A DNA stretch of 64,000 nucleotides, taken from NCBI GenBank assembly GCA_037042185.1, contig JAXQJY010000027.1, positions 1,240,001 to 1,304,000 of the forward strand. Reading direction: 5' to 3'. Shown piece by piece: positions 13,501 through 24,014 of this stretch. The notes under the pieces were generated by a model that was not told the origin of the DNA, ran no database searches, and was given only the letters and a program-made list of their open reading frames with translations. A program made the translations under genes and the position numbers. Position 1 is the first letter of the stretch; each line of letters starts with the position of its first letter. Source of the DNA: Sordariomycetes sp. S80-01Y (lineage: Eukaryota > Ascomycota > Sordariomycetes).

Positions 13501-14596
13501 GCGGCTTGTCGATTTTCCTCGTTGGCGTCGCGGGCAGCTTGGCCTCGCCATTAGCGGGCTTCGTTGGGGTGCTGGGACGCTGGTTGTCGTTTTGGCTGGC
13601 AGCCACGTCTGGCTGCTCGTTGCCTGTGATCTCACGCATAGGCTCGGCCTCCGGAGTCGCCATATTTGCTAGTCGGCGTGTTCGTGGGCTGGGCTTCAGC
13701 GTCTCAATGCTGTCGTTCCCTCTTGGGTGGCGAATCCTGCGTTGAGCAGCTCGCTTTTGTGCGTCGGCGGCAGTAGGAGTCCGCGGGTCGCGTTCTTCTA
13801 GCCAACCTGATTCTGAGCCGCTCAGTGAAGAGTGCTCACTACCACTTCCTTCGCTAAACCAATGGCGATGCTCGGTTTTCTCGCCAGCAGTATGCGTGCG
13901 GATCCAGTCCTCAGTCAAGCCACGCGTTGGTCGTCGGACGCGGTTGGCAAGAACTGCTGCTGCTTCGCTGATACCGGCGTTGGGATCAGCTTCGTCGGCC
14001 TGAAGAAGTTCGGGTGCGGGTCGCAGGAAAGGGGTATCGATGCCGAGATGATGGATCGGAAATTCGTCGGAAACTTCACTGCTGAAGCTTTGGCGACGAA
14101 TGTTTCGATCGTCTCGATGGTATGGCGACCCCCAGCTTGCGGTCTCGAAGTTCTCGTCGTCGACTCCCTCGGGTGACCTGAGCAGCTCTTGAGCTCGGGC
14201 CGGTAGTCTTGGGGCGGGCAGCGCAGGTAAATCGGGTGACGAAGGAGCGTCGTCCTCTGAGCCGTCGGCAGTGGAAGCGTCCGACAAGGCAGGTGATCTC
14301 GGCGAGGTTTCTGGCCCAAAGTGTCCAGCACCGTCCCGTGCAGCAGCACCAGGCGGGTTGGAAGTTGACGACTCGGGTTGCGACGTCGTTTCGAGTCTAG
14401 CATCGTGTTAGTTCGCGTTGTGGGCCTGGAGCCGTCGTGTAGCTTACGGGGAGATCAGTGCAAGCGAATTGGCAATCGCCTGCAGCTGAGTCTCTGTCGG
14501 CGCGTTTTGTCGGACTGCACGTCTCAATCGCGGGTCTCGACGTTGCAGGTGGCCGTCGAGAGGTTGTACGCGGTGGATCGAGGGTGAACGCGGGTC
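7530..14596 (-). CDS. Giant coiled-coil protein, SnaD-like spindle-pole-body protein
   Basis: At least three exons: open frame from 14596 to 14448, then 14396-13177, then 13126-7530. The two introns are 51 bp (donor GTAAGC, CTAAC branch, TAG acceptor) and 50 bp (donor GTAAAG, CTAAC branch, CAG). Phases are consistent, giving ~2,320 residues. In order: a short N-terminal block RRAVRQNAPTETQLQAIANS; a Ser/Pro-rich region; the compact conserved block KKKVPWKGKNIMVLLPRDDE with NRMFRDWEDLGYRVDGFDLL and WQNYVNELQEAKLRALGVS; a ~900-residue disordered Pro/Glu-rich region (including EEEPEPEPEPTQPEEPEP); a ~600-residue coiled coil; and a Ser-rich tail ending DGFFVDE. From memory this architecture matches the Aspergillus SNAD family (septation and conidiation, at spindle poles). 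The family call is moderate, the architecture certain. No ATG begins exon 1 in this frame, so the true 5' end is unresolved. Confidence 0.7.
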
Positions 14597-14599
14597 TCA

Positions 14600-16370
14600 C
14601 GTCGGGGGGTTCCCTTAATTTAACGGCTGGAGTCGCGTCGCTGGTAGCGCCTCGCGATGACGGGTGGACAGTGCGCGAAACTCGTGGGACGGGATTAAAA
14701 ATTGCGTCGTCGTCGTAGCAGCGTCGAAGTCAAACAGAGGAAACCGTCATGAGACAGGAAAGGAGCGACTAGCAGAGTGTCGATACGGGCGAATGCATCG
14801 AGGCGCTTCCTCCACAGTCGTTGCCGAGCTTGAGCAACTGACGATGCGGTCGAATCGAAAGAGGCACAAGCAAGACAGAGAGAAGCTCCCGGGGATGGTT
14901 GATTGGAGGAGGGAGGTAGAGAAGAGGTTGGAGGTTGGGAGGATCAAGGAGAAAGGGATGGACAGGATGTCACTGATTTTTTTGGGCAGCGGCCAAGCAC
15001 TGGCAAGCACCGGCAGGCGTACCGTCACGGTGCTGCAGTAGTTCCTTCCGTACGTTCTATAAGTCCCCTGATCCCATCCGATAATCAGCACCACAGCATG
15101 TCGTGCCTTGCTTAGTTCGCGAAAGGCCTCAGAAGATTATCCGACTTCAATCTACTTAACCGTCTGTTTGTTGTTTGTGTTCTTTGATGATTGCCGTCGA
15201 CTCGATTGCCTGGACTCATCGCTTCCAGTGGCTGGGAGCCCTCCAACAGCGCTGTTCGCCTCCCCGAGTCCCATCAAAGCCCCAGCATCCAATCTGCGCG
15301 CTCTCACGGGCCGGGGTACGACAAGGGTCTGCAATGTGAGATACTTCTCGAGCCACACATTCTTCACCATCCGCGATGTACCCCTTAACAACTGACACGA
15401 CCCTTATGGCGCGCATGACCCGCTCTGTGTGCTGGCAATCCGCGGTGGCCCCATCGTCACCATTTCGAGAAGAGCAGGCGGTGGGCCTTCCAAGCTTCGA
15501 GGAAATGAACGCGCTTTTGCTGAGCGTGCTACGAGCAACGTGTCAAATGAGCGTGATGTTGAGCGCAGTTGATGCGATGATGAGAGTCCTTGATTCACCA
15601 CGCAATGGAATGATGTCGAGGGGTGAAACCAAGGGACGAGAAGCGCTGGGATGGAACTCCAGCTCAAGTAAGTACGAGCTACGTCAGTCGAGACACTGGC
15701 AGCTTGAGCTCTGGGTCGTGACGCCTTTGCCGGCGGTCCCCCACCGGCGTGAGCCCGTCTGGCCGCCCCTTTACCCGTGACTGGCGCAAACTCAAATCTC
15801 CCTCTCCGGATTCTCGACTCGTGGACGTGTACGTAGCCTGGCACGCATTTCTCCTTCTCATGGCTGAATCGGAAAAGAAAGGTAGCACAAGCACCTGTCC
15901 CCTGCGTTAGCATGCAAGGAAAGCTGGCGCCTGCGACCTGCATCGAGTCTGAGGTCCAACTGGTGGGCCGCAACGGATTCGACATGTCCAAAAAGGGCGG
16001 TCAACAACTCTGGCGTGGCCTCGAAGGGGATGGTTTCTCGCCACTGAGGCACGGCCCGCTGCTGTGCATGCCAGTTGGCAGCTTCACTTCTCCAGCCACC
16101 CACCCACCACCCAAGCGCGGTTCTAAGTCTCGACCAGGAGCTGAGCTCGACAAGCCTGCAAACCGCTGAAAATTACTAGCAAAAGCTTAAAGCAAATGGA
16201 GTTTAACAAAGAAAATCAAATGGCACTCGCTGTTATTCCCCGATCCGCCTACTGGTCAGATCCCCAGCGGTTTGAGAGAGCGGACATGATACCGAGGAAG
16301 AGACCGACCGACGGCAGTCCTCGGCCAGTAGGACCGTCACTAAAGCGTTGCGCATATAAGCATCTTAAAA
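14600..16370. other. Upstream region of the SnaD-like gene, no gene supported
   Basis: The 5' end of the large gene must lie in or near 14,600-15,000 (an AT-poor, pyrimidine-rich leader on the minus strand). Beyond that, open frames on both strands around 15,370-16,000 overlap each other, are rich in Arg, Ser and Pro, and show no domain or splice logic. I regard them as chance frames. Confidence 0.5.
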
Positions 16371-16379
16371 CTAAAGCAA

Positions 16380-17575
16380 AGTCTCTGCATCTTCTGGATT
16401 AGTGTGAGTAGACTGTCGGCCATGTAATTGACGGGTTTGTTGGGTGAGACTCTTGCGCAGAGGCTGTGGAGGCGGGCATGGCGTTGAGTCTGCCGCGCTT
16501 TGTGGGGTCGAGAGCGTCGGTAGATCTAGGCCATGCTCATTATCATCTTCATTGCCAGGATCGCTATCAACGGCAGGTCCGTGATTAAGAACCTTTTCAT
16601 CTTGCCAACGCGTCGCAAACAGCGGTCTTGGGGTCCTTGTGGCTGCCGTGAAACTAATCATCAGGTTTACCTCTGCGGGTCGGGTCGCCAACGGTATCAT
16701 ATTCGTAACCTACGACTATGTATCCCTTAGATATGTATTTAACGACGTCTTTGGGTGCTTTCCGCTGACGATCAGCCTCTAGAGACCTCTTTTGGTATGG
16801 TTGGGGTTGAAGCACGCCCCCGTCTAGAGTTTAGATACGATGCGACGAGTGAGGAGGAAGACACCAACAATGATATAGAAATAAAGGCAATACTCAAAGA
16901 ATAGCCGACTCGTAGGCCCTAGAAAGCCATCGAGGATTAACAGCCATTAGGTTCGATCCTCGTCCCTCTCGAGATCATCGTTAGGTGGCGTTTTACACGT
17001 CTTAGCTGGCTTTTAGAGCCATTCTTCACGGGGAAAAGACACCTTCAAATATAAACTCGCCCTTCTCGCCCTTTCAGAAAGGAGCCATAAGTCCTCACCC
17101 AACACATACATTCATTCTAGGCTTGTCTCGGCGTTGCCAAAGGCATTGATTAGCCTTGGAAAGTGAACCTGATCATCTAGACCGATGTCAGAGTCGTGGC
17201 CCTTGTACTGTCCTCGGTCAAGCCTTAAAGATCGCCAATAGAGGCACTGAATCTCCTAGGGCCTTGGACTTATCAATAAGTATCGGGGTTTCGCTATTTT
17301 CTGGACCAAGTGTGACATGCCGACTCAATCGCGAGGTATAGTTTAGCAGACTTCAACGGACTCTTATAGCTTACCTAACTTTGTCTCGCATTCGCCTACA
17401 TTCCACATCTCCGACGATTTCATGCCGTATCGAATCTTCGTAACCCCAAAAGGCCTTGTTGGCCACCTTGTGGGTCACGCCTAGACCCTTGAGCCAACGG
17501 TTATATAATAGCATCTAGTCTTTAGCCAATATGTTCCTCTTCTCGAATTCCCGCATCCCTCAACTAGCTTCTGAT
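16380..17575 (-). pseudogene. Decayed gene of unknown family with one membrane segment
   Basis: No intact frame exists, but one minus-strand reading path still looks like protein. Reading right to left there is NRWLKGLGVTHKVANKAFWG followed by YEDSIRHEIVGDVECRRMRD near 17,490-17,390. Then comes a middle part with PGQ/GHDSDIG-like sequence and a piece FGNAETSLE near 17,100. A hydrophobic helix LFFEYCLYFYIIVGVFLLTR lies near 16,900, and the tail KAPKDVVKYISKGYIVVGYE near 16,730. Several in-frame stops (at least six) and frame changes separate these pieces. The order (soluble domain, membrane helix, basic tail) suggests one ancient host gene. I do not recognise the family. The remnant opens the accessory block that runs to ~24 kb. 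Confidence 0.4.
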
Positions 17576-17611
17576 ATCTCAGACTTCACGTCCACAGATC
17601 ATGTCAGCTAG

Positions 17612-18460
17612 ATGGACGCCACCGTCATCGCCGGCGGAGGGGGGCCAGTCCCATTCACGCCAATTTCACCCGATCTCTTCAACATGGCTCCGCCCGATAT
17701 TTTCATGGCAGACCGCTCCTACAGGGACAAATACAACAGAGAAGCTAACCGGCGGATTCGGCGTGACCTATAGGACATCAGCAGCCTATCTCATCCACAC
17801 GACCGCCCGTATTCACGGGGAGTCATTGTGTTTCGCACCGTATATACGCCGGAGTCTGACGAATTGTTCCCCCGGGCAGTTGATAATTTCTACATGTTAG
17901 CCCAAGAATTTGCTCTTGGTGAGCTGTTTGAAGAGAGAGGCCCTCGTGGACCTGCGCTGGACCTTGCTCCCAACGAGGCTTTGGCGGACAGATTCCACTG
18001 TGACATTGTCGAAGATGCTTCCGCCCTCGATGGCGCTGGACCGGATCAGGGGGGCGAGCAGTTTGACGCTTGGATCGAGAAGCATCATCACTCAACAGGA
18101 TCGCGAGGGGATCATCAAATCTTCGGTGCAACACTTGGGAGATTCAATTTCTTAATCATGCTGGACCAGCAAGGTATAGATCACCTAATACAGATCCGCG
18201 TTCCCCTGGAAGAACAGATGCGGTATCCTGATGACCTCCAGGTTAAAGTCGTTACTCTTATTAAGCAAGAAGATCGCGAGGGAGGTCTGCATATAGATAA
18301 CTACGATACGGGGCGATTCTGGCCTCGTGCCGACCTTTCAACCAAGATCATGAAGCTTTGTATCGGGTGGTTGGATGTCGACTTCGGCCTGCTAGAACTG
18401 GTACGGATTGACGCAGAGGATGCAATGCTTAGTTACTACAAGTCAATGGAACCTTTCTGA
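17612..18460 (+). pseudogene. Conserved fungal protein gene carrying one in-frame TAG
   Basis: From the ATG at 17612 a single frame runs to the TGA at 18458-18460 (283 codons), broken only by TAG at 17771-17773. Downstream of the TAG the protein is intact and has the look of a widespread uncharacterised fungal family. It starts with the strand motif GVIVFRTVYTPESDELFPRA, has central GRFNFLIMLDQQGIDHLI, and ends in QVKVVTLIKQED, YDTGRFWPRADL and KLCIGWLDVDFG. The TAG would follow from CAG by one C-to-T change. No intron of usable length removes it: the nearest GT upstream leaves 22 nt or fewer. Alternatives: the upstream 53 codons are not coding and a hidden upstream exon supplies the start; or the stop is edited or read through. 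Function unknown. Confidence 0.6.
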
Positions 18461-18537
18461 TCCCTCTCCGAAACCACATGTATTCATCTAGCTGCGTATC
18501 CTTGTGGAACTTCACGCGGCTCAGCTCAAGCATATGT

Positions 18538-18864
18538 CTATCCTATGCACTGGAACCCCCGAACGGCCAAATTTGCTCTACATTCCGCCAAGTCTGTGCT
18601 GAAGGACGGATTGGCGGTCAAAAGTAGGACAATTTTAATACAAATGCGGCTATATCTGCAGTAAGGCCATCTTCCCACGATACCTCTCGGAGCACAGCTC
18701 GACTGAGGCAAAACGTTGATGGTGTCGACTGGATGAACACGCTTGTACAATATGGATGTTTTAGTGCACTGAAGGAAATACGCAACACCGCAAACTATCA
18801 AATTGCACAATGCAATTACCGCTACAATATTTTCCCGGCCCAGAATCTTTGAGGCATTACACAA
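18538..18864 (-). other. Open frame with one hydrophobic helix, doubtful
   Basis: A 108-codon minus-strand frame just after the conserved-family ORF contains one plausible membrane helix (IVAVIALCNLIVCGVAYF) followed by basic residues. Codon use and the rest of the frame are unremarkable and there is no domain. It may be a fragment of a decayed gene or chance. Confidence 0.15.
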
Positions 18865-19205
18865 GTCTCCATAAACTATACTCTGGTCCGGGCGCCTTGT
18901 TCGCCGTTAAAATCGGCGACTCAATGCGACGGTTAGGTCACTCAGATTGATATATCACCATTTCCTTGGGTTCTGCTCTTTTTTCACAGATCGATGAGGA
19001 AAATAGCGTTGTGGAAAGCTGCGGCATTGACCCATACCTAGGTTATCAGAGCTGGTCTTCAGGAGTCTACGTCAAAGTAACTTCAATAATTATTAGTATT
19101 CAGTTCAATAGTAGCATAGCGACTTGGATGATCCCTAGGGAGCAAGAGCTACGTATTGTTACGAAGGGGTTTTTCAGATCGTTGGTATTTATTCTCTGAT
19201 GATTA

Positions 19206-20330
19206 TCACACTGAGATCCACGAGTCCACAGTCAAATCTCTCAGTGCCAATTCGGCCTTCAACTCCATCTCATATCGCTCACCCCCGAGCCTGCGGAACA
19301 TAGCGCCACCTTCGCGATCCCGACCCGGCCATCTCAATGGTGTCGTAAACTCCCAGTACTCAGGATACCATCCAGCAGACTCCCAGTCGATGAAGCCAGA
19401 AACGTGCCCATCATGTACAAGAACATTGTGCAAGGCGAGATCGCCATGAGTAAAAACGATCCTGTGTTCGATACCACCCGAGGCTTTTGCTGCCTGTAAA
19501 GCTTGATGATAGTTTTCGACTGAGTCAAAGGAGGTTTTCGATGCAGGAGCAAGCAGAAAATCTAGTAGCTCAACCTCCGTCTCGCATGGATCAATGCGGT
19601 GTCCAGGTACCCTAATGCTGCGAATAGGACCACCTGAGGTACTGCAAATGCGTCGACCCCAAGGGCTCTTCCACTGGCGCATACTGTTTAGCATTGCCTT
19701 CAACTCTTCCACCACGACTTCCCTTTGCGCTGGCATGAGATCATCATAAGCTTCGTCGAAGGGCTCGCCTGGGAGTCGAGTCATCAGAATCGACACGGGT
19801 GCGGAAGGCGACGAAGGATGTTCCCCGATGCTGATAACTTTGGGACATGGAAAGCCAGCGGCGCGGACCGTCATCATGGCATGCGCTTCGTCAAAGCTCG
19901 TCCCATCTGATCATTTCATGATTAACCCGAACGGCAAAGGCACCATGGTCGAAGAATATTCGTATCCGTACCATGTGCAGTAGTACTCGGAAAACCATTG
20001 CAGACAGCAGTGTAGGTACCCGACCGATTTACTCCATGAAGACGAGTATGGCATCAAGACATGGGGCATCTCGGGGTGTGATGGATCGACAAACAGGGGC
20101 TTCGGAGGCCAACAGTAGGACGGGCGTAACCACGCAGGGGACCAGCGTTGAAGCCATGCAGACTCTTTTAGAATTAACGCGTGCGCAGAACTACACACTC
20201 GTTGCAAAGGGGATCGAGGCTTTGGTCTCGCACGACATAGATGTCTTTGGGAATCTGACGACACAGTGTTAAATGATTCTGAGGGCGGCGGCGCTCCACA
20301 GCGAGGTCGTGGAGAATTGTTTGGATTCAT
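19206..20330 (-). pseudogene. Aminoglycoside-phosphotransferase-like (APH) gene with one in-frame TGA
   Basis: The C-terminal ~224 codons (19877-19206) are a clean fungal APH/choline-kinase-fold protein: RAAGFPCPKVISIGEHP, SAPVSILMTRLPGEPFDE, the Brenner motif HGDLALHNVLV with catalytic Asp, and the metal-binding FIDWESAGWYPEYWEFT. It ends with TVDSWISV, a natural terminus. Upstream, the same frame continues through MVPLPFGLIMK, then TGA (19915-19913), then SDGTSFDEAHAMMT. In this family the position after LI(L/M)K is a conserved Trp (pattern LPFGLILKWSDGT, from memory), so the TGA stands for TGG. Further upstream the frame is open to an ATG at 20330, but that part is low-complexity and its boundary is unsure. 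Substrates of these fungal APH-like proteins are unknown. Confidence 0.72.
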
Positions 20331-20777
20331 GGTCGTTTATTTCTTAATGCCACCATATCGGCTTTGGAGTGATGTGTTTATGGTACGTTGAAGGCTCATT
20401 ACCAAATGAGGATGGAGGATGGTCAAAGTAGCTGCCTTGAAAACGATTGAATGAGCAAGTGTGGGTGGGTCAGAAATGCAGCTCAGTGATGTCCATTCTT
20501 CGGGGTCATGGGCTCCAAAGTCGAAAAAAAATGAAACTCCAGTGACGAACGTCATTGAGGTGATGACAACAACCGGGGCAGATTCTGTGTTTTCCACTGA
20601 TATGGTCGTGCGTGGTCTACAGTCACCATTAAGACGCCTATAGATGCATAGTATTCTCTCTGGCTCAATGATGTTGTGCTTCGCGATTTGAGAGACTTGT
20701 GTATCTGTCTGCCGTATTCGTTTTACACGCCGTATAATATAATCCGCGTCGAAATAATCCCCTCTTAACCGCCAGGA

Positions 20778-22704
20778 TTAATTGACACTCATCTCCACCA
20801 TTTGGTCATAGAACCAAATATCAACCTCGACATCGTGTTTACGGCACTGCCTTAGAAAGGCGGCAAGCCGACCCCGGTCTCGCACAGCTCTCCAAGAAAC
20901 CCATCTATCTTTAGACTCGAATTTCTTCAATATGGCCTTCCCTGCTGCATCTCTAAGTAAACGTCGGATATAAAAACTAATGTCCTCGAGGGAGTCGTCT
21001 CCATCGACTTCCAGCACGTCCATGGCTTGCACCCAATCCTCGGCTTGTTTAGAGCTCTCCTACAATGTCCAATAATAATCGACCATAACGACTGACTTGG
21101 ATATCATCGGTCATACCATCCGTCATCCTGTCGATTCGTTAGTCTTCATAGAGCATATGCTCTACGAGACTTTGCAGACCCCTTCTTGCGGCCTCAACTA
21201 CTGGAGTTCGGCCATCAGCTTCTTTCAAAAATCCATTACCCCCGCGGACGAGAGCATGGGCAATATGATGATTTTGATTCTCCGGTAAGAGCCCCACGTC
21301 CTCGATCGCCTTCATAAGGAAGGACCTGTTTGAATTCGTGGAAGTCGTATCGAACATGGAATCCTGATTCTCATACTCGACGTGTTCAAGGTAGCGCTTG
21401 GCTATGTTTAGTATGAGTCTAGGCCTGGTCTGCCATGCTGGACTGGCCTGAGTGTCAATCAACATGTTGATGAGAAAAGCCTCCGCGCGGCTATCTAGGC
21501 CAAGCAGGTTGGCCGCGACCTCGACTAGATCCAGCATCTCGTCTTGCCAGAGGTTACGAATCGGTAGGTCCGTTAGCAAGCTGTCGAGAAATATGACTGA
21601 AGATCCTGGGAGAAGTATACGACGCGGTGATCCCAATTCCCACGAGGTGAGTGTGCTCAGAAAATTCAGACCCGGCACGAAAGCAGATTTCGAGATGATT
21701 GAATTCCAAAAGGCTATTCGCTCGTTCCTTTTGTGAAAGTCGTGATCCCTCGATAGAGTTTCTAGCATATGATCTAACGACCACTCGCCTGTTGGCAGCT
21801 GAGGCTCTACCCACGCCGGGGGCTCTCGTAAGAAAAAGGTTATACGAGATTCTACTTCCGTCAGCGTACAGAGACGCAATCGGTAGCAGATCAGCACCAG
21901 ATGCACATAGTTGAAGCCATCTCGGTTCTCAAACTTTGATTTCTGTCCCCTGGGATAGAACCATGTGTCGCTTAAAAATTTAAGGACTTCCCAGTTCCAA
22001 CGGACGGCCCAGTGGAGTGGCATGTTCCCTTGGTGATCCGGCTGCTAGGCATCAGCCCCAAGTTCCACAAGCCTCTCGATGCACGACCAGGGCTTTCCCT
22101 CCCGTACGGCTATGTGCAAGGGAGTCAACCCTCCACCAGCTTGCAAGTTGGGATCTGCTCCGTCAGCAATGAGCCGAGGGATGGCGTTGTCATCTCCTTC
22201 ACGCAATGCCCGATGCAAAGGGTGGTCGTAGTTAATGAGATCACCAACGTCCTGTTCCATCCAGGCAAACTCTGGGCCCCATTTCCTTTTTGAAAGGCGC
22301 TGACTGGCGACACGAAGGTTCTCGGATTCTTCAGTCGGTATATCAGAGCTTGGGAACTCTGTCTCTGGCGGCTGCTCAGACCGTTGGACAAGCGAGGTTT
22401 GCGATGACGATCCTGACGTTTGCTTCTCACGAGCGCTTCTCTTCTTCCATCCTTGTCGATTAGGCCTGAGGTTCTCTGGGCGCACCGACCCCGTCTGATA
22501 TGCCATGCATCCCCAACTCTTGAGTTGCGATCGCCATGATCTATCCCTTGCTGGTGTCAGCTTTGAAATCTCGGGAAACCAGGTTACAAACGAGGCTTTG
22601 AAGTTGTACTTAGCGGCAATGACCTCTTGAATGGCTTTCAAAGTCTTTCCACTCATGTGTAGATCCACGATCTCGCTCTTGTACGGCCTCCAATCTATAG
22701 TCAT
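20778..22704 (-). pseudogene. Clr5-domain ankyrin-repeat protein gene with one in-frame TAG
   Basis: Exon 1 (22704-22592) encodes MTIDWRPYKSEIVDLHMSG and KTLKAIQEVIAAKYNFKAS. A 51-bp intron (22591-22541, branch GCTGAC, acceptor ATAG) joins it to SWRSQLKSWGCMAYQTG. That is the short fungal Clr5 domain. Ankyrin repeats follow: DHPLHRALREGDDNAIPRLI, LTPLHIAVREGKPWSCIERL with VELGADA, TAG at 22047-22045, then QPDHQGNMPLHWAVRWNWEV, and a last repeat GRTPVVEAARRGLQSLV near 21,170. The stop lies between two repeats where a polar residue is expected. Removing it by splicing would delete a canonical ankyrin helix. A C-terminal exon (about 21059-20778, ESSKQAEDWVQAMDVLEVDG onward) joins in phase across a possible 106-bp intron, less certain. 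Clr5-ankyrin proteins are numerous and variable in Pezizomycotina, with unknown roles. Confidence 0.68.
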
Positions 22705-24014
22705 GACTTCAGGGTGACTTATTGGCGAGGCTCTATCGGAGTCGGTGTACGAGTCGTCTGAGCTTCTAGCAATTTCGGATCCCGGTCAGCAATGCTTAGG
22801 AATGCAGTGAGGTTGAGTAGGTTTGGGAAAGCTCACTCCTTCCAGAGTCAACTCATGGTGTCGGTAGAGATGATTTCAGGGAAGGTGGTAGTTATCTGTG
22901 GTTTTGTGGTTCGCATTCGCCTTACACAATTGCGAAGGTGGGGCTGACATCTTGACCAGTCATTCGCCTGTTTTAGACGCTTGTACATTGCATGTTCAAA
23001 TCTGCAGAATTGCATAATTGGAAGGAGGCAAACGTAAGGTTACAAAGTTGCAGATATGCAGGTCTATGAGTGTGCAAATTTGCAAATGTGTAAAAGTCTA
23101 GAACTTGGTTTCTCCGGTCTTCCACGGCTTGTGTCTAGACTCAGTTCTCCTCACTGGATGATACCTCATGCTTATAAAATCAGGTAACAATGACAAGTGC
23201 GTCATGCTCCTAGGTCTTGTCGGTGCTAAGTGGGTTTCCCGGCGTTTCTTCCAAGCCTTTCGAGATCACAGGGTAACTTGGAGGGAACAACATGATGTGG
23301 GGCAACTGAAAAGGAGACAGTGAGAATGGTGACAGGGCAAATATCAGTCTTTCATGCCTTGCACTAGCGGGGATGCCAGAGGAAGCATAGCTAGCTGCTT
23401 CCATACCGGAGCGGGTCGGCTGTTTATATGCATAGTCTAGGTGGACAGACAGCGGGCAATAATCTACGGGCCCCTCACTAGGCAATCATTGTACGTTATC
23501 ACCAGACGGGCACCTAGGTACTATCACTCATGGAGAGGGGAGAGGGGAGAGGGGGACAGGGCTGGGTAAGGTCATGTCAGTTTCAGGCTGTTCATGTAAG
23601 GGGGAATAAGGACTATAGACTGACCATGCCTGCTTCTTAGATGTTGCTTAAGATAAAGAGTTGTTCCGGAGGTCGTAGGTTCTCAGGTCTGAAGATTAAC
23701 CCTCTGGTAATAGAAGTCATTAAATGCGCGCAAAGGGCTAGATGGGACCCCGTATTTTGCGCCGAGTATGGTCGTGTGTACTAGCTAGACGGAAGAAACA
23801 TGAACTTTAGAACATCTTTGGTTCAAATGCTGGCCGTTGAATTGGGAAAGTTCCACGCTGTCCGGTGTCCCGAGGATGAATTATTTTGAGTCTTCTTTCA
23901 CCAACGCGCTGACACGTTGGCAATGGTCGTGCCATCATCCACACTCATGTGTGTATCATCTTTGACTCAACCCGGCAGCCCACGGACACTTCCACCCACA
24001 ATCCTTCACGTTCA
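22705..24014. other. Intergenic region with low-complexity tracts, no gene seen
   Basis: This is the upstream region of the Clr5-ankyrin gene. It contains repeated TGCA/TGCAAAT words near 22,985-23,090 and a purine-only run near 23,531-23,568. Open frames are short and featureless. Composition is AT-richer than the core blocks. Confidence 0.5.

Noticed and set aside
8019-14176. Many plus-strand frames up to 258 codons across the SnaD-like gene
   Set aside because: They are antisense shadows of a long low-complexity coding region.
15376-15991. Overlapping open frames of 134 and 195 codons on opposite strands
   Set aside because: Arg/Ser/Pro-skewed composition, no domain and no splice logic; typical of GC-rich antisense frames.
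16920-16990. Sequence resembling a tRNA B box (GGTTCGATCC)
   Set aside because: No matching A box or cloverleaf could be drawn around it.
16300-24000. Possible transposon or virus-derived element behind the accessory block
   Set aside because: I saw no terminal repeats, no reverse transcriptase, integrase or DDE motifs, and no target-site duplication; the decayed piece looks like an ordinary host gene.
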